NCBI GenBank assembly: GCA_938074535.1
Contig: CALJER010000026.1
Coordinates: forward strand, 1 to 43,912
From: an uncultured archaeon
GTDB taxonomy: Archaea; Hadarchaeota; Hadarchaeia; Hadarchaeales; WYZ-LMO6
Direction of reading: 5' to 3'
DNA: 43,912 bases
Shown here: piece by piece, positions 23,053-30,539 of the stretch
Layout: the number at the start of each line of letters is the position of its first letter
Position numbering within the stretch: the stretch's first letter is position 1
Position numbers and translations under genes: made by a program
The notes under the pieces: model-generated
Told to the model about the DNA's origin: nothing
Databases searched by the model: none
The model's input: the letters and a program-made list of their open reading frames with translations, nothing else

Positions 23053-23918
23053 GGTGTCCCTCCTGTGGAAGCACCAGGGTGGTGGAGGATGCCAGCAGGG
23101 GGGAGAGGATCTGCACCTCCTGCGGTCTCGTGTTGATGGAGCATCTAGTTCATCAGAGCTTGCCCTACTCCGAGGGTGAGGAGCCCACAGGTTTCTCCGA
23201 GCTGGATGTAGCTCTGCACGATTTCGGTCTGGGCACCACCTTCAGGGTGGGAAGGGACCTTCCTCCGAGCGAGAGGGCTAAGCTGAGGAGGATGCGTTTT
23301 CTCCAAGAACGCTCCAGGGCCGTGAGGTGGCACGAGAGGAGCCTGAGGGAGGCCCTCATCCAGGTGGGAAGGCTGTGTGAGGCGCTCTCCCTTCCCGACG
23401 AAATCAGGAAGGAGATGAGTCAGCTCTACCGCAGGTGCAGAAAGGAGGGCCTCACGAGGGGGCAGAAGACGGGTCTTTTCGCGGCTTCCCTAGCTTTCGT
23501 GGTGTGCAGGCTCCGCGGTCTGCCCAGAACGGAGAGAGAGGTGGTGAGGGTCCTGAGGGAAAGGGAGGGAATGGAGGAGGGAGAAGCACTGAGGGGCCTG
23601 AGGAGGGTGACGAAGACGCTGATGCGCCGGCTGAACCTCAAGCTCCCGCCCTCTTCGCCCAGGCTCTACGTGGATAGGTTTGCTTCCCAGCTCCGCCTGC
23701 CCGCGGAGGTGGTGAGGAAGGCCCACGAGCTCTGTGCCGGGCTTGAGACGGGCGGGAAGCCGGCCAACCTGGTGGCCGCTGCCCTCCTCTACAACGCCGC
23801 CAGGGAGATGGGGGTAAAGCTCACCCTGAGGGAAGTGGCCAGGGAAGTGGGGGTGGGGGTTTCCAGTCTGTGTAGGGTTTCTCAACGAAGCAGAGAGGTT
23901 AAGAAGTTGCAGGAGTAA
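23049..23918 (+). CDS. tfb: Transcription initiation factor TFB (TFIIB-like)
   Basis: 289 residues. The N-terminal zinc ribbon is CPSCGSTRVV-CTSCGLVL. A B-reader/linker follows (DFGLGTTFRVGRDLPPSERAKLRRMRFLQERSRA), then two cyclin-like repeats, with TRGQKTGLFAASLAFVVCRLRGLPRTEREV in the first and KPANLVAAALLYNAAREMGVKLTLREVAREVGVGVSSLCR with the BRE-reading helix-turn-helix in the second. It recruits RNA polymerase to TBP-bound promoters. Archaea often have several TFBs; this one is shorter and more divergent than a typical main copy. GTG start overlaps the geranylgeranyl reductase stop. Confidence 0.93.
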   Translation: MRCPSCGSTRVVEDASRGERICTSCGLVLMEHLVHQSLPYSEGEEPTGFSELDVALHDFGLGTTFRVGRDLPPSERAKLRRMRFLQERSRAVRWHERSLREALIQVGRLCEALSLPDEIRKEMSQLYRRCRKEGLTRGQKTGLFAASLAFVVCRLRGLPRTEREVVRVLREREGMEEGEALRGLRRVTKTLMRRLNLKLPPSSPRLYVDRFASQLRLPAEVVRKAHELCAGLETGGKPANLVAAALLYNAAREMGVKLTLREVAREVGVGVSSLCRVSQRSREVKKLQE

Positions 23919-24003
23919 CCACTTCATACTTCCTCTCTTGTGGTTGCCAGCTCCAGTCAGGGGGAAACATAATCCTTTTATTCTTTCTTCCCCAGCTTTT
24001 TCT

Positions 24004-24240
24004 GTGGATATTACACCCGCTAAAAAGTTAAATTGTTTAGGCCTTTACTGCCCGGAGCCAGTTTTCCGAACCAGAATGGTATTGGATGAGATGGAGGTGG
24101 GCCAAATTCTGGAAGTTGTAGCAGATGACCCTGCAGCTGAGGAGGACATCAGGAGATTGGCGGAGAATTTGGGTCATAAAATTTTGGATGTGAGCCGCTC
24201 TGGAAATGAAGTTCAAATCTTAATTAAAAAGATGAAATAA
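24004..24240 (+). CDS. TusA/SirA-like sulfur-transfer protein
   Basis: 78 residues. The N-terminal CLGLYCPEPVFRTRMVL matches the TusA CPxP motif, with the sulfur-carrying cysteine at residue 16. The rest (LEVVADDPAAEEDIRRLAENLGHKIL) follows the IF3-like fold. TusA proteins carry persulfide sulfur from a cysteine desulfurase to acceptors. I place the start at GTG 24004, because the longer frame from 23938 adds an unlike leader that overlaps a TTTTATT box at about 23975, which may be the promoter. First gene of an AT-richer sulfur/Fe-S run ending at 26348. Confidence 0.85.
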   Translation: MDITPAKKLNCLGLYCPEPVFRTRMVLDEMEVGQILEVVADDPAAEEDIRRLAENLGHKILDVSRSGNEVQILIKKMK

Positions 24241-24254
24241 AAGGGGAGATGAAA

Positions 24255-24623
24255 ATGTCGAATAAGAAAAAAATTTTATATATACAAACAAGTGGGGTTG
24301 ACAGTCCCGAACGTGCTTATGCACCGTTCATTTTGGCGGCTACAGCAGTTGCGATGGGCGCTGATGCAACCATATATTTTCTGATAAAGGGTGTTACGTT
24401 GGTCAAAAAAGGTGAGGCGGAGAAGATCAAAATCGGTAGTTTTCCATCCCTGAGGGAGGTCATGAATCAGGCGATTGGAGTGGGAGTGAAGCTCATGGTT
24501 TGTGAGCAAAGCTGCATGTTGCTCGGCATACCCAGAGGCGACTTTATACCGGAGGCAAAGATCGTAGGTGCTGCCACTCTCAACGATTTGGCTCTAAATG
24601 CGGATACAGTATTGTGTTTTTGA
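24255..24623 (+). CDS. DsrE/DsrF-like sulfur-relay protein
   Basis: About 122 residues with the DsrE fold: KKKILYIQTSGVDSPERAYAPFILAATAVAMGADATIYFLIKGVTLVKKG, then REVMNQAIGVGVKLMVCEQSCMLLGI. The cysteines in VCEQSCML occupy the place of the persulfide-carrying cysteine. DsrE/TusD proteins accept sulfur from TusA-like carriers, and a TusA-like gene lies just upstream. The ATG at 24249 leaves no distance to GGGGAG, so the ATG at 24255 is preferred. Confidence 0.85.
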   Translation: MSNKKKILYIQTSGVDSPERAYAPFILAATAVAMGADATIYFLIKGVTLVKKGEAEKIKIGSFPSLREVMNQAIGVGVKLMVCEQSCMLLGIPRGDFIPEAKIVGAATLNDLALNADTVLCF

Positions 24624-24631
24624 AGCGGAAG

Positions 24632-25816
24632 ATGTCAGTCCATTCCAGAATTTATATGGATTGTGTATCCGGAAAGCCTGTTGATCCTCGCGTTATAGAT
24701 GCCATGCTACCCTATATGAGAGAATTTTATGGTAATCCATCTTCGGTGCATTCTTTCAGCGGTGAGCCGAGGAGGGCCCTGGAAGAGGCTAGATCTGCAG
24801 TAGCCAGGCTTATCAGTGCTGAAAGGCCGGAGTCCATAATTTTCACTTCCGGGGCCACGGAAAGCAACAACATGGCTATCAAAGGGGTGGCCTTCAGGAA
24901 TGCGGATAGAGGGAAGCACGTGATAACTTCAAGCGTTGAGCACATGTCCGTAATGAATTCATGTAAATACCTCAAAACCAAGGGTTTTGATCTGACGTTT
25001 TTGCCCGTGGATAGATATGGCGTGGTCGACCTGGAGGCTCTGGAACGGGAATTGAGGGAAGACACGGTTCTCGTTTCTATTCAATATGCCAACAGTGAAA
25101 TAGGAACCATCCAGCCCATAAGGGAGGTGGCTCAAATAGTCCATAGAAAAAATGCATATCTTCACGTGGATGCTACAGCCGCTAACGGCAGGCTTCCCAT
25201 CGATGTCCAGAGAGAAGGCATAGATTTGCTTACTCTCTCATCCAACGACATATACGGGCCTAGGGGCGTGGGCGCCCTTTACATTCGTGAGGGGTTGCGC
25301 ATAGAACCCATAATCCACGGTGGAGGTCAGGAAAGAGGGTTGCGTTCTGGGACGGAAAATATCGCTGGCGTAGTTGGATTTGGGAAGGCAGCAGAAATAG
25401 CAATGAACGAAATGCAATCAGAGAGCGAAAAGCTGCGGAAACTGAGGGACAGGCTCATCCGAGGCCTGCTGGACGGTATCCCTTATGCTTTCTTGAACGG
25501 GCACCCGGTGCACCGTCTGCCTGACAACGCCGCGGTGAGATTTAGCTTTATAGAGGGTGAATCCATCCTTCTGAGTCTTGACATGATGGGCGTGGCAGCC
25601 TCTTCTGGTTCTGCTTGCACTGCGAAGACCCTGGAGCCCTCCCATGTGTTGATGGCCACGGGACTGAGGCATGAAGAAGCTCATGGTTCGGTGCTCTTCA
25701 CCCTCGGGAGACATAACACGGAGGAGGAGGTAGACTATGTAGTTCGGATAATGCCGGATATCGTGAAAAGGTTGAGAGCCATGTCTCCCCTAACACCCAA
25801 AGAGGTGCTGTGGTGA
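24632..25816 (+). CDS. iscS: IscS/NifS-type cysteine desulfurase lacking the PLP lysine
   Basis: 394 residues, fold-type I. Family landmarks: NPSSVHSFSGEPRRALEEAR, TSGATESNN (71-79), SVEHMSV, the PLP aspartate in HVDATAA, GGGQERGLRSGT, and the mobile loop with catalytic Cys329 in SSGSACTAKT. Where active homologues have S-x-H-K, this protein reads SSND: Asn205 and Asp206 replace the histidine and the Schiff-base lysine (codon 25247-25249). The N-terminal DNAATT motif is also changed, to DCVSGK. An Archaeoglobus IscS with the same Asp substitution has been described, so this is a known odd subtype, not obviously a dead gene. The TGATG overlap with iscU indicates coupled synthesis. Confidence 0.93.
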   Translation: MSVHSRIYMDCVSGKPVDPRVIDAMLPYMREFYGNPSSVHSFSGEPRRALEEARSAVARLISAERPESIIFTSGATESNNMAIKGVAFRNADRGKHVITSSVEHMSVMNSCKYLKTKGFDLTFLPVDRYGVVDLEALERELREDTVLVSIQYANSEIGTIQPIREVAQIVHRKNAYLHVDATAANGRLPIDVQREGIDLLTLSSNDIYGPRGVGALYIREGLRIEPIIHGGGQERGLRSGTENIAGVVGFGKAAEIAMNEMQSESEKLRKLRDRLIRGLLDGIPYAFLNGHPVHRLPDNAAVRFSFIEGESILLSLDMMGVAASSGSACTAKTLEPSHVLMATGLRHEEAHGSVLFTLGRHNTEEEVDYVVRIMPDIVKRLRAMSPLTPKEVLW

Positions 25817-26196
25817 TGTATAGTCAGAAAGTCCTAGAACATTTCAGAAATCCCAGAAACATGGGAGAAATCAAAGATGCGGACGGCATCGGGACTGTTG
25901 GAAACCCCGTGTGTGGAGACATGATGACTATCTACATAAAGGTGAAGGAGGGACGCATAGAAGACATAAAGTTCAAGACTTTCGGCTGTGGTGCTGCTGT
26001 GGCCACCAGTAGCATGATAACGGAGCTGGCGAAGGGGAAAACCCTTGAAGAGGCGATGAAAATAACGAGGAAAGATGTGGCCGAAGCTTTGGAAGGACTT
26101 CCGCCCGTGAAAATGCATTGCTCCAATCTTGCGGCTGATGCCCTCAAAGCCGCGATTGAGGACTATCGTAAAAAAAGCGGGGAGGTTAAGCTGTGA
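25816..26196 (+). CDS. iscU: IscU/NifU N-terminal-type Fe-S scaffold protein
   Basis: 126 residues with all scaffold ligands: Cys33 and Asp35 in NPVCGD, Cys58 in FGCGAA and Cys102 in HCSNLA. The N-terminal SQKVLEHFRNPRNMGEI is typical. The LPPVK stretch that interacts with HscA-type chaperones in bacteria is also present (LEGLPPVKMHC). It assembles [2Fe-2S]/[4Fe-4S] clusters using sulfur from IscS upstream. ATG overlaps the iscS stop; its own stop overlaps the GTG of a small Cys-rich gene. Confidence 0.96.
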   Translation: MYSQKVLEHFRNPRNMGEIKDADGIGTVGNPVCGDMMTIYIKVKEGRIEDIKFKTFGCGAAVATSSMITELAKGKTLEEAMKITRKDVAEALEGLPPVKMHCSNLAADALKAAIEDYRKKSGEVKL

Positions 26197-26348
26197 AAAA
26201 AGAGTTCATTAAATGCGAGTTCTGCGGAGGACCCATTTCGTCAGAAGTTTGTCAGTTGGCAGTTCATCGCATCATCAGCGGCGGGAAGGAATACATTTTC
26301 TGTTGCGAAAAGTGTGTCAAAAGATACAGAAAGAGGGGAAATAAGTGA
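26193..26348 (+). CDS. Small TRASH/zinc-finger-like Cys-rich protein
   Basis: 51 residues from GTG 26193, in a GTGA overlap with iscU. It has CEFCGG near the N-terminus and FCCEKCVKRY near the C-terminus. This spacing of two Cys pairs, the second followed by aromatic and basic residues, resembles TRASH/MYM-type metal-binding fingers. The tight coupling to iscU suggests a part in Fe-S assembly or metal delivery. The composition is AT-rich like the rest of the island. No other function can be read from it. Confidence 0.75.
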   Translation: MKKEFIKCEFCGGPISSEVCQLAVHRIISGGKEYIFCCEKCVKRYRKRGNK

Positions 26349-26414
26349 GGGAACCCTGAATAGCCAAAGAAGATTCCCAGCGACCGCTTTTCCCGAGCAA
26401 AACTTTTTTGACCC

Positions 26415-26987
26415 CTAAGGAAGCTTTTCTCCGTGGTAGTGTGCCCAGGAGATGGAAGGGATAATGATCCTGCCTCCTTTTTCCCCCACTTCCATCGCCT
26501 TTCCCTGCAAGTAGAGTAAACCAGTTAGGGCGGAGACGCAGGCGTCCAGCTCGTGAGCTCCCGTTCCCCCCCTCACCCTCCATCCCTTTCTCCCCAGAAA
26601 TCTGATCCACTCCTCCCTGTATGGAGTACCGAAGAGGATGCGGCCGGAGGTCCTGGGATGGACCTCGATTACCTTTATCCCTCTTCTCCTGAGCCTCCTA
26701 CGCAGGGAGATTCCCCTGAGGGTGAGGCTCCGCATCCCCGAGAAGGTGGGGGGAAAGACCCTGAATCCCATCCTGATGAGGAGAAGGTCGGAGGGGCGGA
26801 GGGAGCCCCTCTCAGGAAGGGAGAGGGGAGCATCCACAGCAAGCAGCCCCACCTTCTCCCTTTCGCACAGCTCCTCTATCTCCCGGTCCTCGTGCACCAG
26901 TAAGGTGCGCAGGGTGCGCCCGTTCAGCAGCGCCACTCCGCTGGCGTTCTTGGGCACTCCGGCCAGGTCCAGACCCATCACCCTCAC
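26415..26987 (-). CDS. DUF429 family protein (RNase H-like fold)
   Basis: 190 residues. MRVMGLDLAGVPKNASGVALL at the start and LLAVDAPLSLPERG hold the acidic residues of an RNase H-like fold, and VIEVHPRTSGRILFG plus GAHELDACVSALTGLLYLQG complete the DUF429 pattern. It is a predicted nuclease of unknown role. The GTG at 26987 gives the usual N-terminus and lies 4 bases after the tiaS stop, so it is probably co-transcribed with tiaS. A 66-nt gap without genes separates it from the Fe-S island. Confidence 0.85.
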   Translation of the reverse strand: MRVMGLDLAGVPKNASGVALLNGRTLRTLLVHEDREIEELCEREKVGLLAVDAPLSLPERGSLRPSDLLLIRMGFRVFPPTFSGMRSLTLRGISLRRRLRRRGIKVIEVHPRTSGRILFGTPYREEWIRFLGRKGWRVRGGTGAHELDACVSALTGLLYLQGKAMEVGEKGGRIIIPSISWAHYHGEKLP

Positions 26988-26991
26988 TTCA

Positions 26992-28275
26992 TCAGTACTC
27001 CCTGTGGATTTCCCTGACCAGGGGTTTGGCCAGGTGCCTCCTGCAGCGCGGGGGTACCTCAAAGGATCCCCTCTCCACTTTCCTCTCTACCGGGATGAGT
27101 TTCGGTTTGGCGCTGGGAAAGTGCAGACCGCATTTTTTGCAGGAGTATCCCTTTGACCTCCCCTCGGACTTCAGGCTCTTTCCGCACCTGGGGCAGCTCG
27201 GGTTTTTCTTCCTGAAGAGGGGGACCAGCTCCAGGATGGAGAGCTTCTCCAGGTTGATGGTGCGCGGGATTCCCGGTTCTTCCCTCACCCCCCCGCAGAC
27301 CCTCACCCGGTCGCCCTCCCTCAGACCCCTCACCACTTCCCTGAACCGGCGCGTGGGCTCGTAGGCTGCGCAGTCCACGGTTCCGGTTCCGTCGTCCAGG
27401 GTGAAGATCACGTGTCCCCCAGGTATGGTCCTGGGGTTGCTCGCCACCTTTCCCTCCAGGATCACGGAGGTGCAGGGACGTATTTCCGAGATCGTGCTTT
27501 TCTTCAGGTGTTCGTCGGTTCCCTGGTTGGTTCTGTAAACCATGACCAGTTCCACCGGTTCCATCGCCTTTACGAGTTCGTGGGCCCTCAGCACGGCCTC
27601 GGGACTTTCTCCCCGGATGCCGTAGAGCACGGGGCAGGGAGTATGTGGGGTGATCCTTATCTCCCCCGTGCCGTGGTCCAGATTGTCGAAGGTCCGCGGA
27701 TAGGTCAGGCGGTCCATTAGGAGAACGGAGGAGGGGTCTATTCTCCTCGGTTTGCCCCAGTACTCACGGCTGCGGTAGGCGATGAGCTCGTAGGTCCAGT
27801 CCTTTTCCAGGGGATGTCCGACGGCGGCCAGGGCCCCTATGAGCCCCCTGCCCATCTTGAACTTGTGCACCTCTGCCCCCACCTCCCTGGCCAGGGCCTC
27901 CGCCTCCTCCAGCTCCACCACCTCCTGCACCGTCTTCTTGGCGTAGGATTTCAGCTCCTCCGGGATTTTTTCGGAGGCGTAGAAGACCACCCCGGGATTG
28001 GTGGTTTCCACTTCCATTTCCGCCAGCGAGCGCACGGTTTCAAGCACCCTCTCTTTCACGAGGGGCACCTGAGAGGGTGAGACCTCCACGGTGAAGGAAA
28101 TGGCGCAGTTGCCCCTGGTCTTGTGCGGCCACATGGGGTTCAGCCTTATGAGCTTGGGGTAGCCCTTCACCTCCACCCCCTCCTCCTGCAGGGAGCGGAT
28201 GGCCACGGCTCCCACGTAGGTGGTGCACATGCCGCGCTTGGAATCCGTGTCGTCCACTCCTACGTGGAGCTCCAT
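26992..28275 (-). CDS. tiaS: tRNA(Ile2) 2-agmatinylcytidine synthetase TiaS
   Basis: 427 residues. The N-terminal TCKD-type domain begins with the diagnostic HVGVDDTDSKRGMCTTY. It continues with RLNPMWPHKTRGNCAISFTVE and FKMGRGLIGALAAVGHPL. An OB-fold (TSVILEGKVASNPRTIPGGHVIFTLDDGTG) follows, and a C-terminal zinc ribbon (CPRCGKSLKSEG, CKKCG). TiaS attaches agmatine to C34 of the CAT-anticodon tRNA-Ile so that it reads AUA. A matching tRNA candidate lies at 7630-7742. The second of two adjacent ATGs (28275) leaves room for GAAGG; 28278 is the alternative. It is divergent from argS. Confidence 0.95.
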   Translation of the reverse strand: MELHVGVDDTDSKRGMCTTYVGAVAIRSLQEEGVEVKGYPKLIRLNPMWPHKTRGNCAISFTVEVSPSQVPLVKERVLETVRSLAEMEVETTNPGVVFYASEKIPEELKSYAKKTVQEVVELEEAEALAREVGAEVHKFKMGRGLIGALAAVGHPLEKDWTYELIAYRSREYWGKPRRIDPSSVLLMDRLTYPRTFDNLDHGTGEIRITPHTPCPVLYGIRGESPEAVLRAHELVKAMEPVELVMVYRTNQGTDEHLKKSTISEIRPCTSVILEGKVASNPRTIPGGHVIFTLDDGTGTVDCAAYEPTRRFREVVRGLREGDRVRVCGGVREEPGIPRTINLEKLSILELVPLFRKKNPSCPRCGKSLKSEGRSKGYSCKKCGLHFPSAKPKLIPVERKVERGSFEVPPRCRRHLAKPLVREIHREY

Positions 28276-28350
28276 CATCCTTCTAGGGAGCTTGAAATAC
28301 TTTGGGATTACGAGGGGCCAATCCTTAATGGGAGGGGAGGGTCTAGAGGG

Positions 28351-30186
28351 ATGAGGGCTATGGAACCTTGGGGTAGGCTCAAGGAGGAGGTGGTGAGGAC
28401 CATAGAGGCAGCGCTCCGCTCGGCGGGCTGGGAGCCTCCCCGCAGGGTGGAGGAGACCCTCTCCCAGCCCCCGGATCCCGAGCTGGGGGATTTGAGCTCC
28501 ACTCTCTGTCTGGAGCTTTCCAAAAAGCTGGGGAAGCCCCCGCAGGAAGTGGCCCGGGAGATGGTGGGGAGGATGGAGTGCAGAGGGCTGCTGGAGAGGG
28601 TGGAGGAAGTGAGAGGATATCTGAACTTCTTCATCAACCTGCCTTCCTTTGCCAGCCTCACCCTGAAAGAGATAGAGGCGAAGGGCAGGGATTATGGGAA
28701 GGGGAGTGAAGGAAAGGGAAAGAAGGTGGTGATAGAGCACACGAGCGTGAATCCCACCAAGCCCCTCCACATCGGACACGGCAGGAACGCGGTTCTGGGG
28801 GACACCATGGCCAGGGTGCTCAGGGAGAGGGGGTACGAGGTGGAGGTGCACAACTACATCGACGACCTGGGGAGGCAGATGGCGGAAACCCTAGTTTCCC
28901 TGTCGGAGATAAAGGAGAGACCTAAGGGCAAGTTCGATCATGTTTTGGGCAGGCTCTACGCGGAGTTCCACCAACTGCTGGAGAGCCGCCCGGAGCTGGA
29001 GGAAAAAGTGGGAGAGGTGCTGCGGGAGCTGGAGAGGGGAGGGAAGATCTCGAAGAGGGCCAGGGAGATAGCGGAGAAGTGTGTGAAGGCCAACCTCCTC
29101 TCCACCGACAGGCTTGGAATAGGGTACGACCTGCTGGTCTGGGAAAGTGATCTGGTCAGGTCGAGCATCCTGCATGAAACGCTCGAGCGGCTGAAGAAAA
29201 CTCCCTACCTCGTGCAGGGCGAGGGGGAGAAAGCCGGCACCTGGATTCTGCGCCTCCCCGGGGAGGAAGAGAAAGTCCTGATCAGGTCGGATGGGACGGC
29301 GGTCTACACGGCTAGGGACATCTCTTACCAGCTGTGGAAGTTCGGGTGTACCGAGCGGACTTTGAAATTCAGGTTCCACTCCAGGAGGAGCGACGGGACC
29401 AGGACCTACACCACCTCTGGGAAAGGAAGGGTGGTGAGGCGTTTTGGGCATGCTGACGTGGTTATCAACGTGATCGGGGCGGAGCAGAAGTTTCCCCAGA
29501 AGGTGGTCTCCTCCGCCCTGAAAGCCCTGGGCCTTCAGAAGCAGTCAGAAAACTCCCATCATCTCTCCTACGAGCACGTGCGCCTCCCCCAGGAGAGGTT
29601 CTCGGGGAGGAAAGGCACCTGGATAGGGTTCACCGTCGATGAGGTGGTGGAGGAGGCCGTCTCCAGGGCCAGAGGACTGATGAAGGACCGCTCGATCAGG
29701 GGGAGTCTGCGGAAGGAGATCCCCGAGGGGGTGGGGGTGGGAGCCGTGAGGTTCTCACTCCTCGCCACCTCCCCGGATAAGGAGATAGTTTTCAAGTGGG
29801 AGGAGGCTCTCAACTTCGAAAGGAACAGCGGTCCCGCTGTTCAGTACTCCTACGCCAGAGCCTGCAGCATCCTTCGAAAGGCCAGGGGGCGCAGGATCAG
29901 GCCGGTCTCCTTCTTCGAGCTGAAGGAGGAAAAAGAACTCCTGAAACTCCTGGCTCAGTACCCCGAAGTGGTGCGCCTCGTGTGCGAAAGGAGGCAGCCC
30001 AGCCTCCTCGCCAGGTACGCGGCGGACCTCTCCATGAGCTTCAACAAGTTCTATGAGGTGGCCCCCGTCCTAGAGGCTGGAACGGAGGAGCTCAGGAGTT
30101 CACGCTTGAGGTTGGTGAGGGGTACCACGGTAGTCCTGGAGAACGCCATGCGTTTGCTCGGAATCCCCATCCTCCGGAGAATGTAG
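28351..30186 (+). CDS. argS: Arginyl-tRNA synthetase
   Basis: 611 residues, class Ia. The N-terminal Add1 domain contains QPPDPELGDLSSTLCLELSKKLGK. The active site is HTSVNPTKPLHIGHGRNAVLGD with an intact HIGH. GHADVVINVIGAEQKFP follows, and the KMSKS loop has the degenerate form ERFSGRKG, common in ArgRS. The C-terminal anticodon domain includes GPAVQYSYARACSIL, and the protein ends with the family-typical VLENAMRLLGI. Length is normal. An open frame extends further upstream, but the family N-terminus begins near the ATG at 28351. Confidence 0.96.
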   Translation: MRAMEPWGRLKEEVVRTIEAALRSAGWEPPRRVEETLSQPPDPELGDLSSTLCLELSKKLGKPPQEVAREMVGRMECRGLLERVEEVRGYLNFFINLPSFASLTLKEIEAKGRDYGKGSEGKGKKVVIEHTSVNPTKPLHIGHGRNAVLGDTMARVLRERGYEVEVHNYIDDLGRQMAETLVSLSEIKERPKGKFDHVLGRLYAEFHQLLESRPELEEKVGEVLRELERGGKISKRAREIAEKCVKANLLSTDRLGIGYDLLVWESDLVRSSILHETLERLKKTPYLVQGEGEKAGTWILRLPGEEEKVLIRSDGTAVYTARDISYQLWKFGCTERTLKFRFHSRRSDGTRTYTTSGKGRVVRRFGHADVVINVIGAEQKFPQKVVSSALKALGLQKQSENSHHLSYEHVRLPQERFSGRKGTWIGFTVDEVVEEAVSRARGLMKDRSIRGSLRKEIPEGVGVGAVRFSLLATSPDKEIVFKWEEALNFERNSGPAVQYSYARACSILRKARGRRIRPVSFFELKEEKELLKLLAQYPEVVRLVCERRQPSLLARYAADLSMSFNKFYEVAPVLEAGTEELRSSRLRLVRGTTVVLENAMRLLGIPILRRM

Positions 30187-30245
30187 CGCGTAACTTCGTG
30201 CCATCTCTCTCAAAACTTAAGGGACGGGGTGTGAAAAGGGATTGG

Positions 30246-30479
30246 ATGAGGGGGATCAGGATTTTCAGAGGGAGGCTGGACGGGGAGGGAAGGCTTGTCC
30301 TCCCACGTGCCCTCCTGAAGCTTTTTCCCGGCGGGGTCAGGGTGCTGGGCTCCAATCCCATCACGGTGCTCTGTCCGGCGGATATGGACCTGGAGGAGGT
30401 GGAGAGGCACCTCTCCCACCTCCTGATAGAACTCAGGAGGAAACTCAGCGGAATGGAGTTCACCTACATCACCCACTAA
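30246..30479 (+). CDS. Small AbrB/SpoVT-like protein
   Basis: 77 residues from ATG 30246; GTG 30231 would add five. The stretch GRLDGEGRLVLPRALLKLF resembles the swapped-hairpin AbrB/SpoVT fold (G-R-hydrophobic-x-hydrophobic-P-x-x-L), here followed by GGVRVLGSNPITVLCP and a helical tail. Such proteins bind DNA as dimers or act as antitoxins. No toxin-like gene sits beside it. It lies 59 nt after argS and just before the atwA promoter. Confidence 0.6.
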   Translation: MRGIRIFRGRLDGEGRLVLPRALLKLFPGGVRVLGSNPITVLCPADMDLEEVERHLSHLLIELRRKLSGMEFTYITH

Positions 30480-30512
30480 CTTCCTTGTACTCCAATGCGG
30501 TCTGGAAAATTT

Positions 30513-30518
30513 TTTATA
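30513..30518 (+). promoter_or_regulatory. TATA box for atwA
   Basis: TTTATA in an AT-rich stretch, 27 nt before the ATG at 30540. AAAAAGG directly precedes the ATG. Marks the start of the atwA - QueG-like - zinc ribbon unit. Confidence 0.6.
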
Positions 30519-30539
30519 CCTTGATTTAAGAGAAAAAGG

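Noticed and set aside
29580-29640. Missing KMSKS motif in ArgRS as a sign of decay
   Set aside because: Degenerate KMSKS loops such as FSGRKG are normal in many ArgRS proteins; all other motifs are intact.
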